44,817 bases of DNA from Cyclobacteriaceae bacterium (GTDB lineage Bacteria; Bacteroidota; Bacteroidia; Cytophagales; Cyclobacteriaceae). Below the pieces are notes generated by a model that saw only the letters and a list, made by a program, of their open reading frames with translations, was not told where the DNA came from and made no database searches. Location: positions 1 to 44,817 of the forward strand of contig JAGQYI010000049.1 in NCBI GenBank assembly GCA_020436165.1, in the 5' to 3' direction. Positions within the stretch are counted from its first letter, which is position 1; each line of letters opens with the position of its first letter. Below are positions 1-7,994 of this stretch, piece by piece. Made by a program: the position numbers and the translations under genes.

Positions 1-624
1 ATCCGCTTTGTCAGCATCTTCTTTCTTTATTTTGTAAATGGGTCCTGCATTTCTGCGTAGGGTGCCTCCGGTTCCATCTGCTTCCTGCCGGGCTATTTCC
101 CTTAGCTCATCACGTGTCTTTTCTTTTCGAACCACCATCGAATCAAGCAGACTGTTCTCATTTTGGTAATTAGCGATTTCCCTGGCAGCATTCGATTTAA
201 GCTGGGCAATGCGTGCATCTTTCAGTTCGGCATTCATTGTTGTAAGTTCAGTGGCAATCTCCTTTTCAAAGATTTTAAGCTCCAGTGGTCTGCTAATGAC
301 AATGGAAATTAAAATGGCCAGCACAATCCTGGGAGTGGCCATGATAAGCTCATGTCGCTTGTTACCGGTCTTTCGCATACTCGACACAATGTAGCGGTCG
401 AGGTTAAAGATCATAGCTCCCCAAAGAATCGCTACCGGCACGGCCGACCAGTAACTATCGGTAAAGGTATAAACCGCATAACCGGAGGCAAGTGTGGCAA
501 ACAGCCCGGTAAAGAAAATGGTAGCTCCAATGCCTGCGTATTTGCTGGCATCGGTGGGGCATTGCTCCAGCAATTGAATATTGCTACCAGAGCAGTACCA
601 GAAAAAGCGTTTAAGTTTAGTCAT
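1..624 (-). CDS. DUF4407 domain membrane protein (C-terminus cut by window edge)
   Basis: An open frame runs from an ATG at 624 to the left edge without a stop, giving 208 residues of an incomplete protein. The N-terminus (MTKLKRFFWYCSG) is followed by two hydrophobic segments at about residues 28-65, an NLDRYIVSS-type motif, another membrane segment at about 97-107, and a long charged helical stretch (DARIAQLKSNAAREIANYQ) that probably forms a coiled coil. This arrangement matches the DUF4407 family as I recall it, which is common in Bacteroidota and has no known function. The missing part should contain the rest of the coiled coil and a last membrane segment. An operator-like inverted repeat lies about 90 bases upstream. 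The family call is from pattern memory; the reading frame itself is certain. Confidence 0.75.
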   Translation of the reverse strand, partial: MTKLKRFFWYCSGSNIQLLEQCPTDASKYAGIGATIFFTGLFATLASGYAVYTFTDSYWSAVPVAILWGAMIFNLDRYIVSSMRKTGNKRHELIMATPRIVLAILISIVISRPLELKIFEKEIATELTTMNAELKDARIAQLKSNAAREIANYQNENSLLDSMVVRKEKTRDELREIARQEADGTGGTLRRNAGPIYKIKKEDADKAD

Positions 625-713
625 TTGCAGTGTGTATGGGTTCGTATTACAAGGAGCGTACCATATCTATAACTGCGTTGACAGGCAAAAATTGCTATTT
701 AGAAATCAATTAA

Positions 714-729
714 TGTGCGTAAACGCACA
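714..729. promoter_or_regulatory. Operator-like inverted repeat upstream of the DUF4407 gene
   Basis: Two perfect 7-base arms, TGTGCGT and ACGCACA, are separated by AA. The site sits in the 149-base gap between the DUF2019 gene and the DUF4407 start and has no T-run, so an operator is more likely than a terminator. No regulator is identified. Confidence 0.3.
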
Positions 730-748
730 ATGGGTTGTTCAGTAAGGT

Positions 749-770
749 GCAGCTGATTACTTAAAGCTGC
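749..770. other. Stem-loop just past the DUF2019 stop codon
   Basis: GCAGCT and AGCTGC form a 6-bp stem with a 10-base loop, four bases beyond the stop of the minus-strand DUF2019 gene. The T-run (TTTTT at 771-775) lies on the plus-strand side, so it reads as an intrinsic terminator only for plus-strand transcription. For the minus-strand gene it is at most an mRNA 3' hairpin. Confidence 0.3.
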
Positions 771-773
771 TTT

Positions 774-1136
774 TTACGGGTTGGTTTTTTCGTATTGCTT
801 TAACCAAAGTTCTGCTCCATAAGCATCCACGCTATCAGAATTCGCAAGTTCTTTAATAACATCTAAAGCTCTTTTAGTTGTTTTGGTATCAGAGTTCATT
901 CGCTCAATTAAATTAAATGCGCACCAAGAACGAACGGAAGAGTTAGGATGTTCCAGAAGTTTTGAAAACACTTGAGTTCCAGACATTGCATCAATAACTT
1001 CGGCTATTTTTAACATCGTATTAGCGGCCTTGTTAATCTTTTTAACTTCTGCTTGATCGAAAGAACTGGCAAATCCATGGAATGTTGCCATTTCTATGTA
1101 TTCTTCAATTAGTTTGTTGATTTGATTCTTTGGCAT
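774..1136 (-). CDS. DUF2019-like small helical-repeat protein
   Basis: This is a 120-residue soluble protein with an ATG start and no signal peptide. The N-terminal helix (NKLIEEYIEMATFHG) and a central HPNSSVRSWCAFNLI motif, followed by a helix ending GAELWLKQY, match the DUF2019 family, whose HEAT-like pattern of 'hpn..VR.waA..l' and 'AE..L' is characteristic. The family's function is not known to me. It lies 35 bases downstream of the pseudouridine synthase gene on the same strand, so the two could share a transcript. The family call is moderately sure; no catalytic residue is visible. Confidence 0.7.
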   Translation of the reverse strand: MPKNQINKLIEEYIEMATFHGFASSFDQAEVKKINKAANTMLKIAEVIDAMSGTQVFSKLLEHPNSSVRSWCAFNLIERMNSDTKTTKRALDVIKELANSDSVDAYGAELWLKQYEKTNP

Positions 1137-1171
1137 TATAGTTTATACTAAACGATATAAAATCCGAACCT

Positions 1172-1912
1172 TTACTTTCTCCTCTTAAGCGTTCCAACTT
1201 CCTTATCCGTTAAAAATCGCCACTTGCCGCGCGGCAAATCTTTTTTGGTAAGCCCGGCAAACACTACTCTGTCCAGGGCAACAACTTCGTATCCAAAGTG
1301 CTCGAATATTCTCCGCACAATTCGGTTTCTACCCAAATGAATTTCCAATCCTACCTCCCTGCCATCTTTTGAAATAAGGGCCAGATCGTCCACCATAACA
1401 GGTCCGTCTTCCAATTCAAAACCCTCAACAATTTCCTCAAAATGGTGCTTGGTCAGGGGCTTATCCAAAGTGGCTTTGTAAATCTTCTTCACCTGGTGGG
1501 AAGGATGTGTCAACACTTTGGCCAGGTCGCCATCGTTGGTTAAAAGTAATAGCCCGGTTGTATTTCTATCCAGTCTGCCCACGGGAAAAATACGTTCGTC
1601 TCCTGCTTTTTTAACCAGTTCCATTACAGTGTGCCGATTTTGAGGGTCATCGGTTGTGGTGATAAAATCTTTGGGTTTATTCAATAAAACATAAATCAGC
1701 TTTTCAGCTCTAAGCGTTTTGCCCTTGTAAACAACCTTGTCACCAGGCTTTACCTTATGTCCCATTTCGGTAACTACCTTACCATTCACCTTTATTTTGC
1801 CTTCGGCAATAAGTGTGTCTGCCTCACGCCTCGAGCACACCCCGGCATGGGCAATATAACGGTTTAAACGGATTCCGGCTTCGTTTCCTTTGGGTGAAGG
1901 TATTTTAGACAT
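1172..1912 (-). CDS. rluB: RluB-family 23S rRNA pseudouridine synthase
   Basis: The 246-residue protein is a pseudouridine synthase of the RsuA/RluB/RluE/RluF group, which isomerises one or a few uridines in ribosomal RNA. An S4 RNA-binding domain spans about residues 13-60 (IRLNRYIAHAGVCSRREAD). The catalytic GRLDRNTTGLLLLT motif follows with the nucleophile at Asp115, and LGRNRIVRRIFEHFGYEV is the conserved C-terminal motif. Many Bacteroidota RluB proteins carry a long basic N-terminal extension; this one does not. RluB is preferred over RsuA because the gene lies next to scpB, as is common across bacteria. The exact target uridine cannot be read from the sequence. Confidence 0.88.
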   Translation of the reverse strand: MSKIPSPKGNEAGIRLNRYIAHAGVCSRREADTLIAEGKIKVNGKVVTEMGHKVKPGDKVVYKGKTLRAEKLIYVLLNKPKDFITTTDDPQNRHTVMELVKKAGDERIFPVGRLDRNTTGLLLLTNDGDLAKVLTHPSHQVKKIYKATLDKPLTKHHFEEIVEGFELEDGPVMVDDLALISKDGREVGLEIHLGRNRIVRRIFEHFGYEVVALDRVVFAGLTKKDLPRGKWRFLTDKEVGTLKRRK

Positions 1913-2006
1913 AGTGCAAAATTAGAAAAATATGAAATGAGAAAGGTGAGATGTGAAATAGAAAAAACAAACCCAGGCCCCAGAAACAAGTATATAAAAC
2001 TTAAGA

Positions 2007-2567
2007 TTATTCTCTTTCTTCCCCTATTTCGTTCTCTTCTTTGGCAAAGTCTTTTGGAGTGGGCAGTTCGCTAATATCGTTAATACCGAAATAATCCATA
2101 AACTGGTCACTGGTGCCGTACAGGATCGGTCGACCAATGGTATCGGCCTTACCTTTTATTTCAATCAGGCCTTTATCTAACAATTTTTGAACGGAATAAT
2201 CGCAGTTCACACCACGTATCTGCTCCATTTCCAGTTTGGTAACGGGCTGTTTATAAGCAATAATAGAAAGGGTTTCCAACGCGGAAGTAGAGAGTCGCCT
2301 CTTCGATTGCTGCTTGAGCATAATGCCAATGCTGGTCTGGTAGGCTGGTTTGGTAAGAAACTGGTACCCACCCCCAGAACGTATCAGTTCAAAAGAATAC
2401 TCTTCTTTGGTGTACTTTTCTTCTAAACCGGCAATTGCCTTTGCAATGTCCTTGGAAGGCACATCGGCCTCAAACATTTCAGTGAGGCATTCCTTTATTT
2501 CAACTTCTTTTAATGGTGCTGCAGCACAGAAAATAAGTGCCTCAATATGGTTTTGAAGAAAATCCAA
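2007..2567 (-). CDS. scpB: Segregation and condensation protein B
   Basis: ScpB is the winged-helix kleisin partner that works with ScpA and SMC in chromosome condensation and segregation. The 186-residue product shows the family's N-terminus (NHIEALIFCAAAPLKEVEI) and the conserved block LSTSALETLSIIAYKQPVTKLE (about residues 93-114), then IRGVNCDYSVQKLLDKGLIE. The C-terminal tail is acidic. No ScpA gene is present here. The start is a TTG directly after the TAA of the upstream dksA-like gene (TAATTG), which implies translational coupling; no better ATG is available near the conserved N-terminus. Confidence 0.9.
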   Translation of the reverse strand: MDFLQNHIEALIFCAAAPLKEVEIKECLTEMFEADVPSKDIAKAIAGLEEKYTKEEYSFELIRSGGGYQFLTKPAYQTSIGIMLKQQSKRRLSTSALETLSIIAYKQPVTKLEMEQIRGVNCDYSVQKLLDKGLIEIKGKADTIGRPILYGTSDQFMDYFGINDISELPTPKDFAKEENEIGEERE

Positions 2568-2957
2568 TTATTGGTTTTCGTTCAGTTTGGCCTCGATAGA
2601 AAGCGTAGTATGAGGTACTGCCATTAACCTTTCTTTGGAGATTAACTTACCGGTTACGCGGCAAATACCATAGGTGCGGTTCTTAATTCTAACAAGCGCA
2701 CTTTCCAAATTGTTGATAAACTTTTGCTGGCGGGCAGCCAACTGATTAAGATTTTCCTTCTCGGCTGTATCGGCCCCGTCTTCCAATACCTTAGACGATG
2801 AAGCAGTTGCATCTGTTCCTGAATCGGAACTTCTACTCAATGACTCCTTAAGTATTTTCAGCTCATTTTCAGCTTTTTCAATCTTTGACAATATCAGCTC
2901 TTCAAACTCTTTAAGTTCGGCATCTGAGTATCTGGTTCGTTCGGCTTTTTCACTCAT
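2568..2957 (-). CDS. TraR/DksA-like protein with degenerate zinc finger
   Basis: This is a 129-residue protein starting at ATG 2957 (MSEKAERTRY); a GTG nine bases upstream is less likely. It has an N-terminal coiled coil and the RIKNRTYGICRVTGKLI...RLMAVPHTTLSIEAK block of the DksA/TraR family. In canonical members two CxxC pairs bind zinc in this block. Here only the first cysteine remains and the other three positions are Thr, Ser and Ala, so no zinc site can form. Bacteroidota DksA-like proteins often show this pattern. Binding to the RNA polymerase secondary channel is the family role but is only inferred here. The gene abuts scpB. Confidence 0.8.
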   Translation of the reverse strand: MSEKAERTRYSDAELKEFEELILSKIEKAENELKILKESLSRSSDSGTDATASSSKVLEDGADTAEKENLNQLAARQQKFINNLESALVRIKNRTYGICRVTGKLISKERLMAVPHTTLSIEAKLNENQ

Positions 2958-3117
2958 AATCTTCACATTTAAAATACTTGTAAAAATCAGGCATCTGTCA
3001 GCACAAAGTTACTAACTTGCTTTTGTTAAATGTTTTGCGAAGAAAATCACCTTGAGGGACAATTCAAAGCAACACATTTTCTTTTGTTTAAATGTATGTG
3101 TTAAATCCAATATTAAT

Positions 3118-4188
3118 ATGACAAAACGAATTATTCTGTCTGCAATATGTCTTATACTCTTTTTTGCAGTTACAAGTTGCAACATTAAAGAGAATTCAAC
3201 AGAGATGAATACCAAGACCCGGGAAAGTACCACCGATGACTTCCAGGGTACTGCAGGTCCTATTACTCTGGTTATTCATGGAGGTGCGGGTACCATATTA
3301 AAGGAGAATATGACTCCGGAAATGGAGCAAGCCTACAGAGAAAAGTTAACCGAAGCCCTGAATACGGGCTATGGGGTTCTTAAAAATGGAGGTGCCAGTT
3401 TAGATGCAGTTGTTGCCACCATTCAGGTAATGGAGGCTTCTCCTTTGTTTAATGCCGGAATAGGTGCGGTTTATACCCATGAAGGAAGAAATGAACTGGA
3501 TGCTTCCATAATGGATGGAAATACCGGTAATGCCGGGGCAGTAGCCGGGGTTACAACCATTAAAAGCCCGATACGGGCAGCTTTAGAAGTTATGCTTCAT
3601 TCGCCCCATGTTATGATGGCAGGTCCGGGGGCAGAGGCCTTTGCTCGGGAACAAGGACTTGAAATGGTGCCTAATTCTTATTTTGGAACCAAAAGAAGAA
3701 AAGAAGCTCTGGAAAAAGTATTAAAGAATGAAGCAGAAAGCACTTCTGATTTGCTGCCATACCAGGATTGGAAATATGGAACAGTGGGAGCGGTTGCCTT
3801 GGACAAGGACAGAAACATTGCAGCGGGTACTTCAACCGGGGGAATGACGAACAAACGATACGGACGCATTGGTGATTCTCCGATTATTGGAGCCGGAACT
3901 TTTGCTGAGAATGCCACCTGCGGAGTTTCTTGTACAGGTCATGGAGAATTTTTTATTCGTAATGTGGTGGCTTACGATATCGCTGCGCGAATGAAATATG
4001 AAAAGCTTTCCGTTCAGGAATCAGCCCAAAAAGTAGTGCAGGATAAACTTGCCCGATTAGGCGGAGATGGTGGGGTTATTTGCCTGGATAGAAAAGGAAA
4101 TGTGGCTATGGAATTTAATACTCCTGGTATGTACAGGGGGTATATAAAAGATGGTGAACCGCACGTGTTTATTTATAAGGAACAGTAG
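3118..4188 (+). CDS. Lipoprotein isoaspartyl peptidase / L-asparaginase (Ntn hydrolase)
   Basis: The product is a plant-type asparaginase / beta-aspartyl peptidase, which hydrolyses isoaspartyl dipeptides and asparagine. I place the start at ATG 3118 rather than 3052, because the peptide from there is a clean lipoprotein signal (MTKRIILSAICLILFF then a VTSC lipobox), giving 356 residues. Family motifs follow: LVIHGGAGT at the mature N-terminus, the autocleavage site YGTVGAVALD with the nucleophile Thr222, and GTSTGGMTNKRYGRIGDSP in the substrate pocket. The precursor should cleave itself before Thr222 into alpha and beta chains. The lipobox implies export and membrane anchoring, whereas the best-studied E. 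coli IaaA enzyme lacks a lipoprotein signal. The stop is two bases from that of the convergent protease gene. Confidence 0.9.
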   Translation: MTKRIILSAICLILFFAVTSCNIKENSTEMNTKTRESTTDDFQGTAGPITLVIHGGAGTILKENMTPEMEQAYREKLTEALNTGYGVLKNGGASLDAVVATIQVMEASPLFNAGIGAVYTHEGRNELDASIMDGNTGNAGAVAGVTTIKSPIRAALEVMLHSPHVMMAGPGAEAFAREQGLEMVPNSYFGTKRRKEALEKVLKNEAESTSDLLPYQDWKYGTVGAVALDKDRNIAAGTSTGGMTNKRYGRIGDSPIIGAGTFAENATCGVSCTGHGEFFIRNVVAYDIAARMKYEKLSVQESAQKVVQDKLARLGGDGGVICLDRKGNVAMEFNTPGMYRGYIKDGEPHVFIYKEQ

Positions 4189-4190
4189 GT

Positions 4191-5456
4191 TTATACCTGC
4201 CGGATAAGCTTAAACTGAATCTTTGTTTTAACATTATCGCGTAAAACAACCATCCGAATAATTTTATTCTCTTTTAAATTGATCAGCCCCAGAACCTCAT
4301 CCAGGGTGAGATCTCGTGCAAAATGCCCGTTTATTAAAACAATTTCGTCACCAGCCATAACACCGGCCTTTTCTGCCTCGCAGCCTTCACGTACTTCTGT
4401 GATTTCGAACTTATTTAAGTTTAGGCCCGTAGCTTTAACGATCAAGCCACTTAGGTTATACTCAAATGGTTTTTTATAAGAGTGTCCTTTTTTCAGGTAC
4501 AGCTTTCCGTGAACAAAATCAAAAGCAACTTTAAACCGGGAAAGTAACCCGCCACCAATAGTCCCATTTCTGGGTATGGCCGCAATATCGATATCATAGG
4601 TAGATGTATCAGGAAATGTGGTTATAACTTCTTTAAAGTTGAAACTTCCGAGAGAAAGACTGTTTATTCGTGAAATCTCTCCGTAAAGATCACCTGCCAG
4701 GCCTCTTCCCAAATGGCTTTCAATGGATGGTTCAGGAACGTAGTAACCGGAATTGGAATGCTTGTCTATTAAAAAGGAATGGCTGGCACCAGTATCTATC
4801 ATAAATTTTCCCGTTCTAACCACACTATCTTTTAAAGTGAATGAGGCATTTACATAGGGCTTTGTATCTTCAATGCTCATGTTTAGCACCTTATAGCTTT
4901 TTTTAGGTTTGTAATAATTGGGGTCGTAAAAGGTCAGGTACTTTGTGTCATAGTTAACTTCAATAACAAATCGGCTAAACAGTTCATATCCTAAAATACC
5001 GTGCACATTGGAACCAAGGAAATTTTTTAGCTGAAGCAGATCTTTTTCAAGAACGATGAGTGCATGGCCCCTGCCTATCATGTTATCAATTTTCAAGGTC
5101 ACATTATTGGTAACGTATGCGTCCACCAGCTTTTCTCCTCCAATACCGGGAATAGTAATCTTTCTGGAATACTTGAGGTTGAGTAGATCGGTAAATATTT
5201 TTTCGGTCAGCACACTTGTGCGCACCCCTGTATCAAGTATAAACTTTAAAGGAATGGCATTGTTCAAGAGAACATCAATTACAATTAAGTTGTTATTCAA
5301 CTCGAAAGGAATACTTAATTGGTGTTCTCCCTTTGGTAGTACAAACCCTAATGGAATGGCTCCTGTGGTATCTGCTTTTTCAATGGTATTTGCATGCAAT
5401 GAGCCCTTTAATAAAAACAGCAAAAAAATTATAAGTAGAAGTGCTCTATTATACAT
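4191..5456 (-). CDS. Secreted retropepsin-like aspartyl protease with PDZ domain
   Basis: Starting at ATG 5456 gives 421 residues with a clear signal peptide (MYNRALLLIIFLLFLLKGS). A TTG at 5474 would add six residues ahead of it. Two aspartyl-protease signatures are visible, FILDTGVRTS (Asp75) and FMIDTGASHSF (Asp221), so both lobes of the pepsin/retropepsin fold are encoded in one chain. A C-terminal PDZ domain (about 334-419) contains EVREGCEAEKAGVMAGDEIVLING. Such proteins are common in Bacteroidota and are annotated as aspartyl protease family proteins; substrates are unknown. It is transcribed divergently from the cbb3 operon and ends against the isoaspartyl peptidase gene. Confidence 0.85.
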   Translation of the reverse strand: MYNRALLLIIFLLFLLKGSLHANTIEKADTTGAIPLGFVLPKGEHQLSIPFELNNNLIVIDVLLNNAIPLKFILDTGVRTSVLTEKIFTDLLNLKYSRKITIPGIGGEKLVDAYVTNNVTLKIDNMIGRGHALIVLEKDLLQLKNFLGSNVHGILGYELFSRFVIEVNYDTKYLTFYDPNYYKPKKSYKVLNMSIEDTKPYVNASFTLKDSVVRTGKFMIDTGASHSFLIDKHSNSGYYVPEPSIESHLGRGLAGDLYGEISRINSLSLGSFNFKEVITTFPDTSTYDIDIAAIPRNGTIGGGLLSRFKVAFDFVHGKLYLKKGHSYKKPFEYNLSGLIVKATGLNLNKFEITEVREGCEAEKAGVMAGDEIVLINGHFARDLTLDEVLGLINLKENKIIRMVVLRDNVKTKIQFKLIRQV

Positions 5457-5572
5457 AAAATGTTTGGATGCCAAAAATTAACTATTCGGATTGAATTATA
5501 ATAGTTTACTTTGAAGTATGAAACGGGAAAGGTAATTTTCGGGTTGTAAAAAACTTTACTAAACGCAAAAAC

Positions 5573-5620
5573 TGATAATTGTCATGTTTTTGGTTAAGTA
5601 AAATCATAAATGTATCTTAA
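5573..5620 (+). promoter_or_regulatory. Candidate FNR/CRP-type site and promoter of the cbb3 operon
   Basis: TGATAATTGTCA at 5573-5584 has the TGA-N6-TCA core of FNR/CRP-family sites, with imperfect outer bases. It is followed by TTG at 5590-5592 and, 20 bases later, TATCTTAA at 5613-5620, a two-mismatch version of the Bacteroidota -7 element TAnnTTTG. If transcription starts a few bases past 5620, the site centres near -45, close to an activator position. This fits oxygen-regulated expression of a cbb3 oxidase but is inference. Confidence 0.4.
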
Positions 5621-5671
5621 CACAAGATTTTATTTTAGCATTTTTAACCTAACTAACTTGAATATAGACTT

Positions 5672-7795
5672 ATGAGTATGGAAAAGTTCAGCTATGACAA
5701 CAAGATCGTAAAATATTTTGTCATAGCATCTGTGGTTTTTGGGATTGTAGGTATGTTGGTAGGACTTACAATAGCTACTCAGCTGTTTTGGCCTGCATTA
5801 AACATGAATATCCCCTATACCACTTTTGGAAGGATCAGGCCTTTGCATACCAATGCAGTAATTTTTGCATTTGTTGGTAACGCCATTTTTGCAGGGGTTT
5901 ATTATTCAATGCAGCGCCTTTTAAAGACCAGGATGTTTAGCGATGCTCTTAGCTGGATACACTTCTGGGGATGGCAGCTGATTATTGTAGCAGCTGCTAT
6001 CACATTACCTCTTGGTTTAACAACCACCAAAGAATATGCTGAATTGGAATGGCCAATCGATATAGCCATTACCATTATTTGGGTGGTTTTTGGGATCAAC
6101 ATGATTGGTACCATTATCAAACGTAGAGAGCGCCACATGTATGTGGCTATTTGGTTTTACATAGCCACATTTGTAACAGTAGCCGTACTGCACGTTGTCA
6201 ACTCGTTTGAGCTGCCTGTGCTTGCGTTCAAAAGCTACTCGCTCTTTGCCGGAGTTCAGGATGCCCTGGTACAATGGTGGTATGGGCACAATGCGGTAGC
6301 ATTCTTCCTTACAACACCTTATCTGGGTTTGATGTATTACTTCTTACCCAAAGCGGCCAACCGACCAGTGTTTTCGTATAAGCTTTCTATTATACACTTC
6401 TGGTCTTTGATATTTATTTACATATGGGCAGGACCTCACCACTTACTTTATTCAGCACTACCTAATTGGGCACAAACATTAGGAACAACATTCTCATTAA
6501 TGTTGATTGCACCGTCTTGGGGTGGTATGTTGAACGGTTTGATGACACTTAGAGGAGCATGGGACAGAGTAAGGGAGGATCCAATTCTTAAATTCATGGT
6601 GGTGGCTGTTACAGCCTACGGTATGTCCACCTTTGAAGGCCCAATGCTTTCATTGAAGAACTTTAATGCCATTACTCACTTTACTGACTGGATAGTTGCG
6701 CACGTGCACATTGGTGGTTTAGGATGGAACGGATTCTTAACCTTTGGTATGTTGTACTGGATGGTGCCACGTATGTGGGGCACAAAACTATATTCTGTTA
6801 AAAACGCCAACCTCCATTTCTGGTTAGGAACATTAGGTATCATTATCTATGCGCTTCCATTGTATTGGGGTGGTGTGGTACAAAGCTTAATGTGGAAGGA
6901 ATTCACTCCTGATGGATTCTTAATGTATGCTAACTTCCTTGAAACAGTAACTAAGATTTTGCCATTTTACATGCTAAGGGCATTGGGGGGATTACTTTAT
7001 TTCTCTGGTGTTATTATAATGGTGTTTAACTTATTGAAAACGGTTAAAACCGGTAAGTTCATTGCCAATGAAGAAGCAGAAGCTCCTGCTCTTGAAAAAG
7101 TAAGAATAGTAGGTGGTACTTTCCACTCTGCTTTGGAAAGAAAACCTGTTCAATTTACTATTTTGGCTTTGGTTGCTATTTTAATTGGAGGTATTGCAGA
7201 AATTGTTCCAACGTATTTGATCAAATCGAACATACCTACCATAGCCAGTGTTAAGCCATATACACCTCTCGAATTGCAGGGAAGGGATATTTACATACGT
7301 GAAGGTTGCGTGGGATGCCACTCTCAACTGGTTCGTCCATTTAGAAGTGAAACAGAACGCTATGGCGAGTATTCCAAGGCAGGAGAATACGTGTACGACC
7401 ATCCATTCCTTTGGGGTTCCAGAAGAACTGGTCCGGATTTGCACAGAGAAGGATTGGGTAACAAAAATGCCAAACCAAATTCATGGCATTTCAAACACAT
7501 GTACGATCCTCGAATCACATCTCCTGGTTCTATAATGCCTCGTTACTTATGGCTCCATGAAAATACGCTGGATATTTCAACAACAGCGGCTAAAATTTCA
7601 GCTATGCGTACGTTAGGAGTTCCTTATCCTGAAGGATATGAAGAACAAGCCAACATTGATTTGCAGAAACAAGCCGATGAAATTGCTGCCAATCTAAATG
7701 CTGAGGAGGACATTGAAACAAGTGGTGATAAGGAAATTATAGCGCTTATTGCCTACTTGCAACGATTAGGAACGGACATAAACGCAGAGAAATAG
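5672..7795 (+). CDS. ccoNO: cbb3-type cytochrome c oxidase, fused subunits I and II
   Basis: One 707-residue chain joins the catalytic subunit CcoN to the monohaem cytochrome subunit CcoO, as is usual in Bacteroidota. The CcoN part (about 1-480) is polytopic. It contains the likely low-spin haem ligand His59, WWYGHNAVAFF with the CuB ligand His206, the GPHHLLY pair His256/His257, and AHVHIGG with His344/His346. The CcoO part starts with one membrane helix at about 495-515 and carries the haem c motif CVGCH at 546-550, then HPFLWGSRRTGPDLHREG and SPGSIMPRYLW with the likely axial Met. The enzyme reduces oxygen to water at low oxygen and pumps protons. The stop overlaps nothing: ATG of ccoQ follows TAG directly. 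A second in-frame Met at 5678 is possible. Confidence 0.97.
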   Translation: MSMEKFSYDNKIVKYFVIASVVFGIVGMLVGLTIATQLFWPALNMNIPYTTFGRIRPLHTNAVIFAFVGNAIFAGVYYSMQRLLKTRMFSDALSWIHFWGWQLIIVAAAITLPLGLTTTKEYAELEWPIDIAITIIWVVFGINMIGTIIKRRERHMYVAIWFYIATFVTVAVLHVVNSFELPVLAFKSYSLFAGVQDALVQWWYGHNAVAFFLTTPYLGLMYYFLPKAANRPVFSYKLSIIHFWSLIFIYIWAGPHHLLYSALPNWAQTLGTTFSLMLIAPSWGGMLNGLMTLRGAWDRVREDPILKFMVVAVTAYGMSTFEGPMLSLKNFNAITHFTDWIVAHVHIGGLGWNGFLTFGMLYWMVPRMWGTKLYSVKNANLHFWLGTLGIIIYALPLYWGGVVQSLMWKEFTPDGFLMYANFLETVTKILPFYMLRALGGLLYFSGVIIMVFNLLKTVKTGKFIANEEAEAPALEKVRIVGGTFHSALERKPVQFTILALVAILIGGIAEIVPTYLIKSNIPTIASVKPYTPLELQGRDIYIREGCVGCHSQLVRPFRSETERYGEYSKAGEYVYDHPFLWGSRRTGPDLHREGLGNKNAKPNSWHFKHMYDPRITSPGSIMPRYLWLHENTLDISTTAAKISAMRTLGVPYPEGYEEQANIDLQKQADEIAANLNAEEDIETSGDKEIIALIAYLQRLGTDINAEK

Positions 7796-7993
7796 ATGTT
7801 TAAGCATTATTTTGAAGGTGCAGAGCATATTACGGTTGGGCCAATAATTGGTCTGGTAATATTCTTTGTCTTTTTCCTGGTACTTCTTTACATGGTATTT
7901 AAGGCCGATAAGGGATTTATTAATAAAATGAAAGATATGCCGCTGAACGATGGTACAGTAGCGCATCATGACGAAAATGAAAAAACCGAATAA
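7796..7993 (+). CDS. ccoQ: cbb3-type oxidase subunit CcoQ
   Basis: This 65-residue protein has one membrane helix at about residues 16-37 (IIGLVIFFVFFLVLLYMVF) and a short hydrophilic tail. Size, topology and position between ccoNO and ccoP identify the CcoQ/FixQ subunit, which stabilises the oxidase. Its ATG immediately follows the ccoNO stop codon and its end adjoins or overlaps ccoP, which implies coupled translation. Confidence 0.88.
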   Translation: MFKHYFEGAEHITVGPIIGLVIFFVFFLVLLYMVFKADKGFINKMKDMPLNDGTVAHHDENEKTE

Positions 7994-7994
7994 A

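Noticed and set aside
209-672. Two overlapping plus-strand frames in the left end region
   Set aside because: They lie antisense to the DUF4407 gene, whose uninterrupted frame and membrane pattern explain the sequence; the plus-strand peptides look random.
4185-4200. Six-pair hairpin overlapping the stop codons of the convergent peptidase and protease genes
   Set aside because: The stem is short, lies within both coding regions and has no T-run; too weak to call a terminator.
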